From Zelopaecilomyces penicillatus (taxonomy: Eukaryota; Ascomycota; Sordariomycetes; Hypocreales; Pseudodiploosporaceae), in contig VCCP01000004.1 in the NCBI GenBank assembly GCA_005765155.1, positions 2,852,001 to 2,916,000 on the forward strand: a stretch of DNA of 64,000 bases, read 5' to 3'. The notes under the pieces are model-generated. The model worked only from the letters and a program-made list of their open reading frames with translations. It was not told the origin of the DNA and made no database searches. A program made the position numbers and the translations under genes. Of this stretch, positions 21,876-32,843 are shown piece after piece; position 1 is the stretch's first letter, and each line of letters opens with the position of its first letter.

Positions 21876-23027
21876 CTTAAAAAGTTGAAAATGTTATAAT
21901 CTGTTTTTCAACATTAGTTGACCAAATCTGTAATAAGGCAAAGCATGCCCCTTATAGATCAAACGATGGCATTGTAGGAACACATGGAGAAGGCGAACCA
22001 GCCATTGCGCGGCAAGGTCACACTGTTAATGACACGGAGTTTGCTATATCGTCTATTTGCCGGGTTTTTCGAAGAATGTTACCCCATTGACTCCATTCCA
22101 GAGAACGAGAATCATTCATATTGGACAGACACCCAACCAATGTGGACCCCTGTAAACTTGTGAACCCACAAGCCGCGCTAGATCTTGGGATGTCGTGATG
22201 CTTAGGTGCGATGAGGCGAGGCCTGATCCGCGGAAGCCCCCTGCTCTCATGCATGACTCGGTCTCCCTTACAGCACCTCCCGAGGCACAATATTTGCTGG
22301 CATCGGCTATTGAAGGTTTTGTTTGACAGGAGTCCACATATGTAGGGCAGCCTCGTACGTAGTATGTTTTGATGTGGACAGTGGCGTTTACGAGCTTTAA
22401 ATTGCTGCATGCTAGGTTTTAAAATACCTAGGCTTAAATAGGTGGGCTTGGCCGAACCTCCAGGCAATAGAAAAAGCTTGACTAATTTATCAGACATTCG
22501 TCATTCCATCCCAAATTGCAGTGCTTCATCTTGAATTCAAGATAGGCATTCATTCGCAGCGAAAAGTAAGGCTGCCTCACGACCGTCGAATTGTAGGGCG
22601 GACATGTTGGTGGAGCTATTGTACAAGCCAAGGCACGGCTTTGTCCAACAAGTACGTACACATTGATTGACCAGAATGATGTATTCGCTTGGCACTGATA
22701 TCTTCGTACGTTGATGTCTGCTTGCCCGTCGACATGTCCTCGAGCCAAGACCGGCTTTTTCGTCATTTGGCATCTCTCGCCGCCCCACGACGAAGTGCCA
22801 ATCCATCAGTTCTGTCTAAAGACTCTCGTTTCTGAATAAGCAAGAGCAATTAACTCGGCGAGCGTAATTTTGCTTTAGGTATTCTGTAGATGCTGCAAGT
22901 TTCAATTATATACGGACGTCGCTTCTCAATTCCGCACACTATTGTCGAGATAGTTCAATCGTCTTTGCTCAAGGTATTTACCAACTGATTAAGGAGAAAC
23001 AGTATTCAATGAGTATGTTATACTCCA
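21876..23027. other. Intergenic region with no supported gene
   Basis: It includes the UNC93-like promoter. A 159-codon open frame on the minus strand (22018-22497) and two overlapping ones have no recognisable features and are not accepted. Confidence 0.45.
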
Positions 23028-23766
23028 TTACGAGCTCCTTTCCTTGGCTTCATCTCTCTGGAGTCTTTCGACAAGCTTCCCCCGCAAGAAAGGACTCAAT
23101 CCCAAGCTAGAAACGCACATGTATTAGTAAAGCTTACACGACGAACACTCAACGCAACTCACATCCCCTCGTTTGTTACTAGTCGATATGTCCCGCTCGG
23201 CTGGACCTTTCCAATAACATCTCCAGAACCATCAACCTCGACGCTACCCAGAATATCTTCCGGCCACGCAATCCGCCCAAAATCAGGTGGATTCCGACGG
23301 TCGCTAAGATGTACCCATCCGCCTCGGCCCGCGCCCCCAGCGCCGCCCTTTGCGCTTGCTCCACTTGATCCAAGGTTGAACCCTCCAGGACTGGCAAGAG
23401 CGCGTGCCTGGCTTATAATATCCTCGTCCTGGTGTCCATATTCCGAGATAACTTCGTTGAGAATGGTCATGAAGCCGGGATTCTGGGTGAAAGATACTGG
23501 AGTAGGTGGGACTTTGGTGGATGTGCCAATTGCAAGTTTCCTTAACGGGGGGTCTGTTTGGAGATATGTGAGAATATGTGAGGACGGCAATGTCGGGTTG
23601 TTGAAGACTTTCTGCAGTGATTGGCAAGTTAATCGGTTGCTGGAGGCAAATTTGGGGGTGCAACTGAGTGGCAACTGACAATATGTGGGTTATTAGACAG
23701 GCTAGAGATAGTCCTGCAGAAACTCCGAGAGCTCGGAGGAGCAAATCGAACTGTTGCTGCCAGCAT
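23028..23766 (-). CDS. Conserved fungal protein, probably mitochondrial, function unknown
   Basis: Exons (minus) 23766-23680, 23611-23163 and 23106-23028 give 204 aa. The first 29 residues are rich in Arg, Ser and Ala with no acid, a typical mitochondrial presequence. The centre has a Gly/Ala-rich linker (SSGASAKGGAGGAGRGG), then a block that looks conserved: WVHLSDRRNPPDFGRIAWPE followed by DILGSVEVDG, and a TYRLVTNEG segment. The last exon adds LGLSPFLRGKLVERLQRDEA, ending in a charged helix. The donor at 23162 was chosen because reading through stops after one residue, while splicing restores a sensible C-terminus. I recall similar unnamed proteins in filamentous fungi but no function. It is divergent from DPB2, starts 493 bp apart, so the two may share a promoter region. 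Confidence 0.75.
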
Positions 23767-24259
23767 GGTAAATATAATTGCGATTGTGACTTCGTTGGTT
23801 CGGAGTTGTTGGATAGTTGAGGTGGTTGAAGATTGACAGAGCTATCAGTCAAAATGAGGTCACTACGAGCACATAGCTCCAGAGCTCATGGCCCTATCCG
23901 GCCACTATAACCCATTCTACAGGCAGGCAAAGTCAACACCCCACCACAAACCCTCGATATGCATCTATCAGAAATCAATTAAACGCGTCGACGCGGTTCC
24001 CCTCCAGTGAAATTCATATAGCACCGCATTTCTTTTAGGTTGCGAGACAATTGTATGAAAATCAGATCAATTTCCAACAGAAGATAAAGGTAAAAAGCTA
24101 TAGAAACATCTTTCTTGAAACCTGCCACGTCTTACAAACGCCCTACATTTGCCAAACACTCAACTCGTTATGTTGGATCCGTAGCACCAGCATAACCCAC
24201 AAACTTACTACCACTCCAACCCGAACATAAACCACGAATCTATAACCGCGGCCAGAATC
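23767..24259. promoter_or_regulatory. Shared divergent promoter region
   Basis: 493 bp lie between the start codons of the mitochondrial-type protein (-) and DPB2 (+). No gene inside. A two-way promoter is inferred from layout only. Confidence 0.4.
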
Positions 24260-26656
24260 ATGGACAAGACACCAGCACCTATTTTCCGCAAGCATGGCCG
24301 TCCGGCGATCCCCTCATCGGCAATTCCATCCTCTTCCCCGGCCTTCGGTACACCCGTCCACCCCCCAAAGCCCTTCAGCATCAATGCGCCGAAGGCCGCC
24401 ATCCTCCCCATTATCCTACCACCCGCAACGCTGCGACCTCTCGCCTTCCGGACGTTTACCAAGAAGCACTCGTTGACACTCACGTCCTCGGCGCTACAGG
24501 AGCTTGCCTCCTTTATAGGTCGCCACTGCGGTTCAGGATGGCGCGAAGAGGGGTTGGCGGAACATGTGCTCGAGGAGGCTGCACGGAGCTGGAAGAATAG
24601 CAATGGCGGCGTGATCGTCGAGGGCGCGAGCAAAGAGTTGCAATCTATTCTTAAGACTCTTGAGGGAAGCATGAGCGGAGGAAAGATTGTGGGACCGGCA
24701 CGAGGGCTTCCTAGGGGGGATAGCATGCTTGAAGTTAATGACGGCGAAGCTGTTAACACTCGGCTCGGCTTGAGGCCGGCTACACTTGCTAGGGAAGACA
24801 GCAATGCCAGCTTTGGTCTGTCTGGGCTGGGGGTGCAGGAGGAGGGGGGAGATGAAGATGAAGAGACAAACGACCCTAGGTCTTGGCTCAAGATAGTCGA
24901 CGCATATGACCAGCCCAGACTCTGTTACAATGTTGGCAAGAAACACTTCGAAAGGTGGGCAACCATTGCGGTCACATTTCCTCAATTCGTGTCAAAACTC
25001 ATACTAACAAGTACCACCAATAGGGAAACATCTAAACCCTCACTATTACCCCCGGCATCACACAAAACAGCTCTCTTCCGCAATCGATACCATGTTATCC
25101 ATCAACGCCTCCTTCGTAACGAATCCTTTCAAAGCTCCGCAGTCTCCTCCTCTCGCAAACAGCCAGTCCTTCAGAGCGCATTATCTAACCAACAATCTCT
25201 GAAAATCACACCCATTGCCAATCTTCTCGGACGACATGGCAGCAACCACATGCTTCTCGGCCAGTTAACCATCCTCCCTGCTGGTGAGCTTGCCATCAGT
25301 GATCTTACGGGTACAATCGCCATCGACTTGTCCCAGGCCGTTGCCATCCCGGAGAACTCAGCCTGGTTTTGCCCCGGTATGGTGGTACTAGTAGATGGTG
25401 TATACGAAGAGGAGGATGAGTCTATCGGCCCCGGTCTAAGCGGAAGCAGTGGTGTTGGTGGAACCTTGGGCGGCCATTTCCAGGGTTTCTTTCTTGGCCA
25501 GCCTCCTTGTGAGAGGCGCAAGGCCACGCTTGGCATCAGTGGCCCTGATGGCGGCAGTCAGGATCATACCATCGGAGGAGGGTTTGGCTGGGTTGACTTT
25601 CTTGGTGTTGGAAGTGAGCGCGCATTGGGAGCCAAGATGCGGCGGCTTGAGAGAAGGCTTCTCCACAGCAATCCCGACGACGACATGCCATCCCGCAACC
25701 GCATCATCATCCTTGGCGAGCTAAACCTAGACCAGCCACGGGCGTTACAGGCGCTTCGCAAGATCTTGTCAATTTATGCTGCCGAGCCCGAGGGCAGCTC
25801 CCCGTTGACATTCATCCTGACAGGCAACTTTACTCAACACGCCGTCATGGCCAGAGGTGGCAGCGGAGGGAGCATCGAGTACAAGGAATACTTCGACGCG
25901 CTGGCCTCGGCCCTCTCCGACTTCCCTACGCTCCTCCAGTCCTCGACTTTTGTCTTTGTTCCTGGTGATAACGATGGCTGGACTTCTTCCTTCACTGCTG
26001 GCGCATCGGTACCACTGCCCCGGAAACCGGTCCCCGAGATGTTCACGTCACGCATCCGCCGCGCCTTCGCAACGGCCAATGCGGAAGGGGGCGGTCACGG
26101 TGTTCAGGGGTCCGCTGTATGGACCAGCAATCCGAGCCGGCTCACCCTCTTTGGGCCCAACCACGAACTTGTTTTGTTTAGGGACGATATATCCGCCCGA
26201 CTACGGCGCACCTCTGTCAACCTGAAGCGGAAGGCCATCGATCCTCAGGCTGGAGATGCGCATCCAGCCGCGCCCCCCGCAATCGCCCACGACGCTATGG
26301 AACTCGACGCCGCTGGGAACGACAAACCCTCCGTCGCCTCCTCCTCCCCGCTACCTCCCTACGATATCCAGACCGCCCAGAGGCTGGTCAAGACTATCCT
26401 TGACCAAGGCTACCTCGCCCCCTTTCGTCAAGCCGTTCGCTCCGTCCACTGGGACTACGCCTCGGCGCTCCATCTGTATCCATTACCAACAGCCATGGCC
26501 CTCATCGATACCACAGCTCCACCTTTTTGTATCACGTATGAGGGCTGTCATGTAATGAACCCAGGCAGTATTCTAGTGCCTGGTCGGAAGGGCATAGGGA
26601 GGTGGGTAGAGTATGAAGTTGGCGGGCTCGGGAAGCTAAGGGAGTGCACACTATAA
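24260..26656 (+). CDS. dpb2: DNA polymerase epsilon subunit B (Dpb2)
   Basis: Essential non-catalytic subunit of replicative DNA polymerase epsilon that links it to the CMG helicase. Exons 24260-24954 and 25024-26656 give 775 aa. The N-terminal helical domain (about 50-135) is followed by an OB-type region (KITPIANLLGRHGSNHMLLG; VLVDGVYEE) and an inactive calcineurin-like phosphoesterase domain (RIIILGELNLDQP; LTFILTGNFT; FVFVPGDNDGW; TSNPSRLTLFG), in the family order. The 69-nt intron (GTGGGC...AATAG, branch ACTAAC) is a multiple of three and has no stop, so the frame stays open without splicing. Splicing joins KKHFER to ETSKPSLLPPASHKT, which fits relatives better than the 23 extra residues. 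The C-terminus ends in the conserved NPGS...GRKGIGRWVEY stretch. Confidence 0.93.
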   Translation: MDKTPAPIFRKHGRPAIPSSAIPSSSPAFGTPVHPPKPFSINAPKAAILPIILPPATLRPLAFRTFTKKHSLTLTSSALQELASFIGRHCGSGWREEGLAEHVLEEAARSWKNSNGGVIVEGASKELQSILKTLEGSMSGGKIVGPARGLPRGDSMLEVNDGEAVNTRLGLRPATLAREDSNASFGLSGLGVQEEGGDEDEETNDPRSWLKIVDAYDQPRLCYNVGKKHFERWATIAVTFPQFVSKLILTSTTNRETSKPSLLPPASHKTALFRNRYHVIHQRLLRNESFQSSAVSSSRKQPVLQSALSNQQSLKITPIANLLGRHGSNHMLLGQLTILPAGELAISDLTGTIAIDLSQAVAIPENSAWFCPGMVVLVDGVYEEEDESIGPGLSGSSGVGGTLGGHFQGFFLGQPPCERRKATLGISGPDGGSQDHTIGGGFGWVDFLGVGSERALGAKMRRLERRLLHSNPDDDMPSRNRIIILGELNLDQPRALQALRKILSIYAAEPEGSSPLTFILTGNFTQHAVMARGGSGGSIEYKEYFDALASALSDFPTLLQSSTFVFVPGDNDGWTSSFTAGASVPLPRKPVPEMFTSRIRRAFATANAEGGGHGVQGSAVWTSNPSRLTLFGPNHELVLFRDDISARLRRTSVNLKRKAIDPQAGDAHPAAPPAIAHDAMELDAAGNDKPSVASSSPLPPYDIQTAQRLVKTILDQGYLAPFRQAVRSVHWDYASALHLYPLPTAMALIDTTAPPFCITYEGCHVMNPGSILVPGRKGIGRWVEYEVGGLGKLRECTL

Positions 26657-27176
26657 CACCAGTTCCCCCCTTATTCCACATGGAATATTTCCTAGTTTTG
26701 GTTTGCTCATCGGATCTGGGTGACTTTGGCACTGTTTAGCGGCCTGCATTTCTCCAATCTAGATTTCTGAATTAGTGAAGGCGTGAGTGTACAACACTGC
26801 ACCTAAAAATGGGTTGACATTATGATAAACATGAATACCTGAATAATATTAGCAATTATAGCGAGCTCGGCAAAGCATATCCCAACAAAGACATTAATTA
26901 TTCTCCATTGACTAGACATTCATCCCTTCCATATATTCTATCTACATCGTATGCTTTAACCGTGATCGCGGACCAAAAATGCCAATAAAATCAACAAACT
27001 CCTGTAACTCCAATTGACAGATTCGTCACGTTCCAGCATCATACAGGGGTATGTGTTACTTTTATCCTATCAAGAATCCCAAAAAAAGCACACCAAAAAC
27101 TCAAGCCATGAACATGAAAAAGGGGGGGGGGGGGTCATACATAGTCAAACCGGAAAACTGCACACCCTCTCAGTCT
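26657..27176. other. Convergent intergenic region (DPB2 / Bre4-like 3' ends)
   Basis: AT-rich 3' flanks and a G13 run at 27122-27134. No gene. Confidence 0.6.
27122..27134 (+). repeat. Poly-G tract (13 G)
   Basis: Uninterrupted G13, 43 bp beyond the stop codon of the Bre4-like gene. It could form a quadruplex only together with other G runs. Its length may also be a sequencing-error hotspot. Confidence 0.8.
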
Positions 27177-30100
27177 TCACTCCAATAACAGCTCATTCTC
27201 ATTTAGCACTCCAAATAAGCCCTCAACCTCATCCCGGATTTTCTTTAGCTCAGCTGCCACCTGAGCTGTGACCAGCGTGTACGCGTAGATAAGCGCATAG
27301 TCCCTCTCTCCCGCCATGGTCTGCACGGCTTCAGCGTCAGGGGCATTTTCATCTCCAGCCCTGATGCGGAGATTCATTTCCATGTGGTCCTTGCGGAATT
27401 GGTAAACCTTGTTGAGCAACCGGTCTTTGTTGCGGTCGATAGTCGGGATAGCGTCAAGCAGCGGATACTCGAGCATGATGCACGAAGCGAGCACTTGGAA
27501 GACGTGGCAGATGCGCTCGCACAAGAGTGCTCTCTCTACAGCAGTGACTTCAAGCAGGGTACACTCGCCCTCAGATAATGTATCACGGCTCTGGGTGATG
27601 AGACGCATAGCATAGAAGCCGTCAAGTATGTGCTTGATGGAGTGCATGATGCGGCCGTACGCCTCGTAGGGAAAAGGTCCGCAGAGCTCAAACTCGGACT
27701 TGGCAGCATCACGCAGAGACTCAAGTTTGAAGGCTGCAATATGTCAATACGGGATCACAATGAAAAGGAATACAGACGGAAAGAGAGAGTTGAAAAGGAA
27801 AAGACGTGAATGAAATCAAACATACCGTATCGTCGGAGAGCTACTTGCTCCCCCTCACGCATATAGTCCAATGTACTGTTGCTCGCCACCATTGTGCTCA
27901 AAGGTCCCCGTTTCCAGATCAGGCCCAACTGTAGATGCAATACCGCAAGACCCTCGCGGAATTTGCGTCGGCCAGAGATGGGCCAAAGCAGCCTGCAGAT
28001 AAGAATACCCCACACGATACCCAGCGTCACTGCAACAACTCGATGGTAGGCGATCTCGTAGATCAGGGGGTCTATACCACCCTCGTCATCGTCGTCATCA
28101 TCCACGTCTTGGGAAATGGTATATGCATACAACGTAATAACATTGTAGGCTAGTAGCGATATCCTCCCCAGAGGCGCCTTCTTCAGGACCAGAATCACGT
28201 AAAAGTTGCCTAGCGACACAAGCCAGCCGAACAAAGCGAGGAGCCATGGATTACCCTGGCTTACCTGCCACGATACACAAGCAGATGTGGCACCAATCAA
28301 AGTACCAATGAATCGAGAGGTCCCCGTCGTGTTAGAAGCACCGGTCGTCATACCGACAACAATCATATATGATAACAGGCCCCAATCTCCTCTCCAATGT
28401 TGGTATATCGGCCGTGTTGCAGGTATGAAGGCGAATTGGGCCCATAGCACCGCACCAATGCCGACCTTGATACCAAAAAGTACATCCTCACGGGCCATAA
28501 AGCGCAGCACCTGCAAGAGTCTCTCCGACACGGCACGTAGTGTTCCGCTGGCTTCAGGCGAGGCATCCCAATTGAAAGTGTCTCGACGTTTCACCATCGA
28601 CTCCGGAATACCCTTGGGGGCGGGAGACTTCTTGAGGCCTTGAGTAGGCTTTGTTGGCAAGAGCTGCTCGGTTTCGGGATCAACAAATTCATTTGCGTCA
28701 TGGTCATGAAAGTACCTTGAAGTCCAGAATTTCATCCAACTCCAGCTGCGATCATGCGTCTCTATCGAATATTTGAGAGCCTCCAATACATCCAAGTAGG
28801 AGTCCATTTCCTCAGCTACAGTTTGCAAACTAGATGAGAAATGACCGCAAGCAGCAGCCACTTCCTCGATATCGGCCCTTATCGCTTCCGTCCTCGCTTG
28901 GCCAAGCTCGATGCTTCGGTATAACTCATTCAATGCGCTGCCTCTAGCATGATTGTACAGATTGAGCGCATCCTGAAGACTGTCTCGTAGCTGGTCATTC
29001 ACCGTTACTTGAGTCACTGGGTTTTCTCCAAAAGGAGGTTCCCTAAGAATTTCGGAGAGTGTATAGACTAGCGACTTCATGGATGGCCCCAGTAGCGCCA
29101 TAAAGAGCTCGAAAATATCTGAAGGTACCTTAAATATGGGTGACCTGTCTAGAGTCGGGTCAGACTGAGCCAGTACTGCAGAACTCCGCTCGTCATCATC
29201 CTCAACAATAACAGAGAGCCTGTCTCTTGCATCATCCATGAAGGAAGAAACTGTACGCAATCCCCTCTGGCCAGGCTCTGGATACAATGGATCGACCCCA
29301 TTCGCTCCAGACACGGGGCTCTCTTTTAGGAGCGTGAACTGTGTTTCAAGCGCACTCCGTAAGCCACCAATGGACTGGGAGAGAGTCTCTAGAGACTTTG
29401 CTAGCCGCTTGTCCAGTGTGTATATCCTTTCCTGTCCCAGGATATAGTGTTCTAGCTTCGCCTCTTTTAGATTTTCGGTCACTTTGGCGTACGCGGAATT
29501 GTACCTTGCTGTGACATCCATATATGCGGGAGAATTCACCTCCTCTTCAGTACCATTGAGAAAGCCGCTGGCGATATAGCAAAGTTTGTCACTGAGTGCA
29601 ATTGAGGCAGTCGTTACGGACTTGCGCAACACTCGTCGCGCCGATGCACGCCACACCATCAAGTTTACAGTTACTGTGAAGAATATGCCAAGAAGCAGCA
29701 TCTTGAGCATCTGCATAATCTTGTCATGAGAGAAGAACCCATCGTGAACCGACTCCTCTTTGGTGATGACAGATACAAGAGCCATCGAGGCCAACGTCGA
29801 AGCAGTATTCACAAGGGGTTGGTTGAGGCGCTGCTTGTTCCATCCAATAAGGCCCAGACCACCCCCGACGAAAAAGACCAGTACAATGGCGTGTGCAGGC
29901 GCAGTAGAGCCGAGCTTGGCTCGAGAAAACATGGACACAGCCATGGCGATAAGAGAGAGAAGTTCGGCATAAGCCACGGCTAATATTGCAATGAAGACAG
30001 CCTCAAGCATCGATCCAGCCGTCCTTGCAGGGTGGAAATAAACCGTCAGCGTAGCCACGATATGTTTGCCATCCCGATTGCCTAGGCTGTTAGACAGCGG

Positions 30101-30552
30101 CGGCCATAATGTCGCCGTGCTGCCTAACAGATAAGCAAGTGTACATTTGAGGACCTGGTGTCCTTCCTCCGAGCAAAGCCACTGCCACGTCTTGGCAGCT
30201 CTGTTATGGATGCGGTGCGCAATGGCTCGAATATGATGGCCGGCGGTGTTGAGGGAAACGGTGGATCTGCGCCGGATTGAATCATCGCTTGATGACAGAC
30301 TACTCGAGGTGCGAAGAGTAAATTGGCGCCTGGACCGTTCCCCAGTGCTTGGTATTATGAATGTTCCATTTCGTGGTTTCTACATTTTCAGAAGAGTGTC
30401 AACCATCATCCATATCCTGAACAACCCGTCGGACTATGATGTACAATAACAAACACCTTGACAATAATGCCAAGTCAATAACATACACTTCGTTTGGAAC
30501 GCCGGGGCGAAGACCGCGCCGCCGTACTTGAAGAACTACCGCCAGAGCTCAT
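27177..30552 (-). CDS. Bre4-like / aromatic acid exporter (ArAE) family membrane protein
   Basis: Large membrane protein of the fungal group with an N-terminal 6-TM ER-transporter-like part, a central FUSC/ArAE-type membrane block and a C-terminal DUF2421-type region. Yeast Bre4 (brefeldin A sensitivity) is the named relative. Exons (minus) 30552-30487, 30379-27826 and 27733-27177 give 1058 aa. The first exon encodes a Ser/Arg-rich cytosolic tail (SSPRRSKRS) that continues into IIPSTGERSRRQF. TM segments follow at about 110-280. A long acidic and coiled middle contains EDDDERSS. A second TM block begins around MAREDVLFGIKVGIGAVLWAQ. Exon 3 supplies the final helical domain. The start was extended upstream of the largest open frame because exons 1-2 join in frame into KTWQWLCSEEGHQVLKCTLA, the expected start of the first membrane block. 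Substrate unknown. Confidence 0.88.
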
Positions 30553-31370
30553 GGTAGTTTATATCGTTCGTGATGCAGCAGAGCGGGCAGCATCGCCTTG
30601 CCATTCAGCATGTCAGCATGGCGAAAGGGTTCGAGAAGCTGGCGTCTCGTGAAGGGAGGAAGCAGCCCGGTCCGTCTATTGTGTCGAGCGTGATGATTAT
30701 GACTGAGGTTGTCGGGAATGCTACCGGAATCAGATACTGCACTTTGCTCTCCAGCTAACACGGCGAAGAGGAGGTGAGCGAGTCGAAGTGGTGGCAATGG
30801 CGGGAGAGCAACGCGAGCTCAGGTCTACCCAAGGATTGGTGTCAACACAGGTACATTAGTAGATAGATAGCGGCGTCACCATCGCAGCAGGGCGGATCAC
30901 TGAGCTAGGGGTGGTAATTATTACTGGTAATATGCTCCGTACAGTGGGTGTAACTGCACTGTAGAACAGGTGCACAACCAGCGGGGTGCACACTGCTGCA
31001 GGGATCGATCCACGCGATAGCACTCCAGGGCTGTGTTTGTAAGGCATCCCAGCCATTTGATCAGATGGAACCGCTGCGTCCCGCTACGGGCCGGTTACAG
31101 GTCTTCATGGCCTTGTGCCGGACATCGAAATATTATTAGTGGGGGACAGGGAGAAACATCCAGTGTCTGGGCATCCGATAATTACTTACTCGCATCACAA
31201 TCAAAAGCCCGCATTCGCAACACCATTCTTGAAACCCCTTCCAGTAGGTCTGATCTACGACCCTATTGCAAGAGAGAAAACTACACAGACACTAATGGCT
31301 AATGACTACCAGGTATTCATATACAGACATTACATCTTCCTTCACCCCTCAACTTGCCTATTTACTCTAT
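30553..31370. other. Divergent promoter region (Bre4-like / HAD hydrolase)
   Basis: No gene in 0.8 kb. Contains the upstream regions of both genes. Confidence 0.5.
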
Positions 31371-32306
31371 ATGCGCCGTTGGTATTCAGCCATGGCTTCC
31401 TCTCTTCCAAAGCGCTTTGCACCTTTGCAGAGGATCTCTGGGCAGCCGCCATCTCAGGCCCCTCCATTGCGAGGAGTTGTGTTTGACATGGACGGCACTT
31501 TATGGTATGGCAAAACTCCATGTTATCCTCAAGAAGCTGCCCCTTGATTATTACTTGTCTCAGTGGTGAGATAGTGAACCGTAATGTCATTACCTGGCCC
31601 TGCCTTGCAATATGCTCTTCAAAAGCAGGCAGGCAGAGCCTTAACCAAAGTCGACATGGCATTCCCCAACATACGCGCAAGTCAAGTTCTAACCCCATGT
31701 GCCACTGTACACAGTGAGCCTCAAACATACATGTTCGGCGATATGCGCACAGCACTCGGCATTGCCAAGTCCATTGACATCCTCGAACACATCGACTCAT
31801 TACCTCTTGACCAGCAACCCTCCGCCCACGACGCCATCCGTGCCATTGAACGCAAAGCTATGGAATCTCAGGTTCCCCAGCCTGGCCTCGTTGCCCTCAT
31901 GGCCTATCTCAACAACCGCGAGATTCGCAAGGCCATCTGCACTCGCAACTTTGACCTCCCAGTCCAGAATCTCCTTACCAAGTTTCTTGCTGACTCACTC
32001 TTTCATCCTGTTGTCACCAGGGAGTTCCGGCCCCCAAAACCCCATCCGGCTGGCATCTTACATATTGCGCAGAGTTGGGGTCTCCAGGATGCTACTGGTC
32101 TGATTATGGTGGGCGATTCGCTTGATGACATGACAGCAGGCAGAAAGGCCGGGGCTGCAACCGTCTTGTTACTCAACGATGTGAATCAGGAGCTGGCCTT
32201 TCACGAACATACAGATCTAGTAATTCGGCAACTCGACGAACTGGTTGATATCCTGGAACAAGGTTTCCAAGGCCGGGCAATAGGGCCAAACAGCGAAGCT
32301 TTGTAA
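31371..32306 (+). CDS. HAD-superfamily hydrolase (phosphatase-like)
   Basis: Probable phosphatase of the HAD IA group; substrate unknown. Exons 31371-31504 and 31715-32306 (210-nt intron) give 241 aa. All four HAD motifs are present: motif I DMDGTL, right at the exon junction and followed after splicing by CEPQTYMFGDMR; motif II in ICTRNFD; the lysine in RPPKPHPAG; motif IV GDSLDDMTAGRKAG. The N-terminus (MRRWYSAMASSLPKRF) is basic with no acids and could be a mitochondrial presequence. An earlier in-frame ATG at 31302 would add 23 residues, so the start is uncertain. The intron is needed: reading through it breaks motif I from the rest of the domain. It converges with the MAPKK gene. Confidence 0.87.
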
Positions 32307-32843
32307 GCCTGGTGGATAAGGCATTATTGGCTTCTGGTCGAATTTCCTAAAGCATATCCAGAAAATGCACAATCAAAAGTTCAAGCCCCAAGAAAATCCA
32401 TCAAATTCCCTAATCCGCCAGAAAAAGATGTGATTTGACGAGTACAGTTGAGCACTTTAGTAAAGAGTAGGCAGGGACAAGTAAGAATCCACGATACTCA
32501 AACTCAAATTTCAGTTCATCTAGCCTTCTTATTGGGACCCGAAGCGTTCATTTGCTACATATACAGACGCCCCTAAACAGAAAATCCAAGCGGTCCATCA
32601 TCTCGTAGTGCACCATGATTTATTTTTTATTTTTTTTGGCTAGTAGCTCCGCTGAAAATCAGAGCCTGCTCTGAAAAGTCTGTGCTGATGGATGGCATCG
32701 GTTAAATTCGTGGGAAGGATTCGCCAAAAAGATTGCGCCGAGTGATGCTTTGGCTGAGCTCTCAGCAGTATGCAGATTTTGGTTGCACGCTGATGCACGC
32801 GAACGAAGCAGGCATTGAGGGCCGTGGATACGACAATAGACCC
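32307..32843. other. Convergent intergenic region (HAD hydrolase / MAPKK 3' ends)
   Basis: 3' flanks, with a T-rich run at about 32621-32638. No gene. Confidence 0.6.

Noticed and set aside
22018..22497. 159-codon minus-strand frame upstream of the UNC93-like gene
   Set aside because: No domain, signal peptide or splice context, and nearby frames are equally open.
24208..24891. 227-codon frame antisense to DPB2
   Set aside because: Ser/Pro-rich shadow of the DPB2 exon; no independent support.
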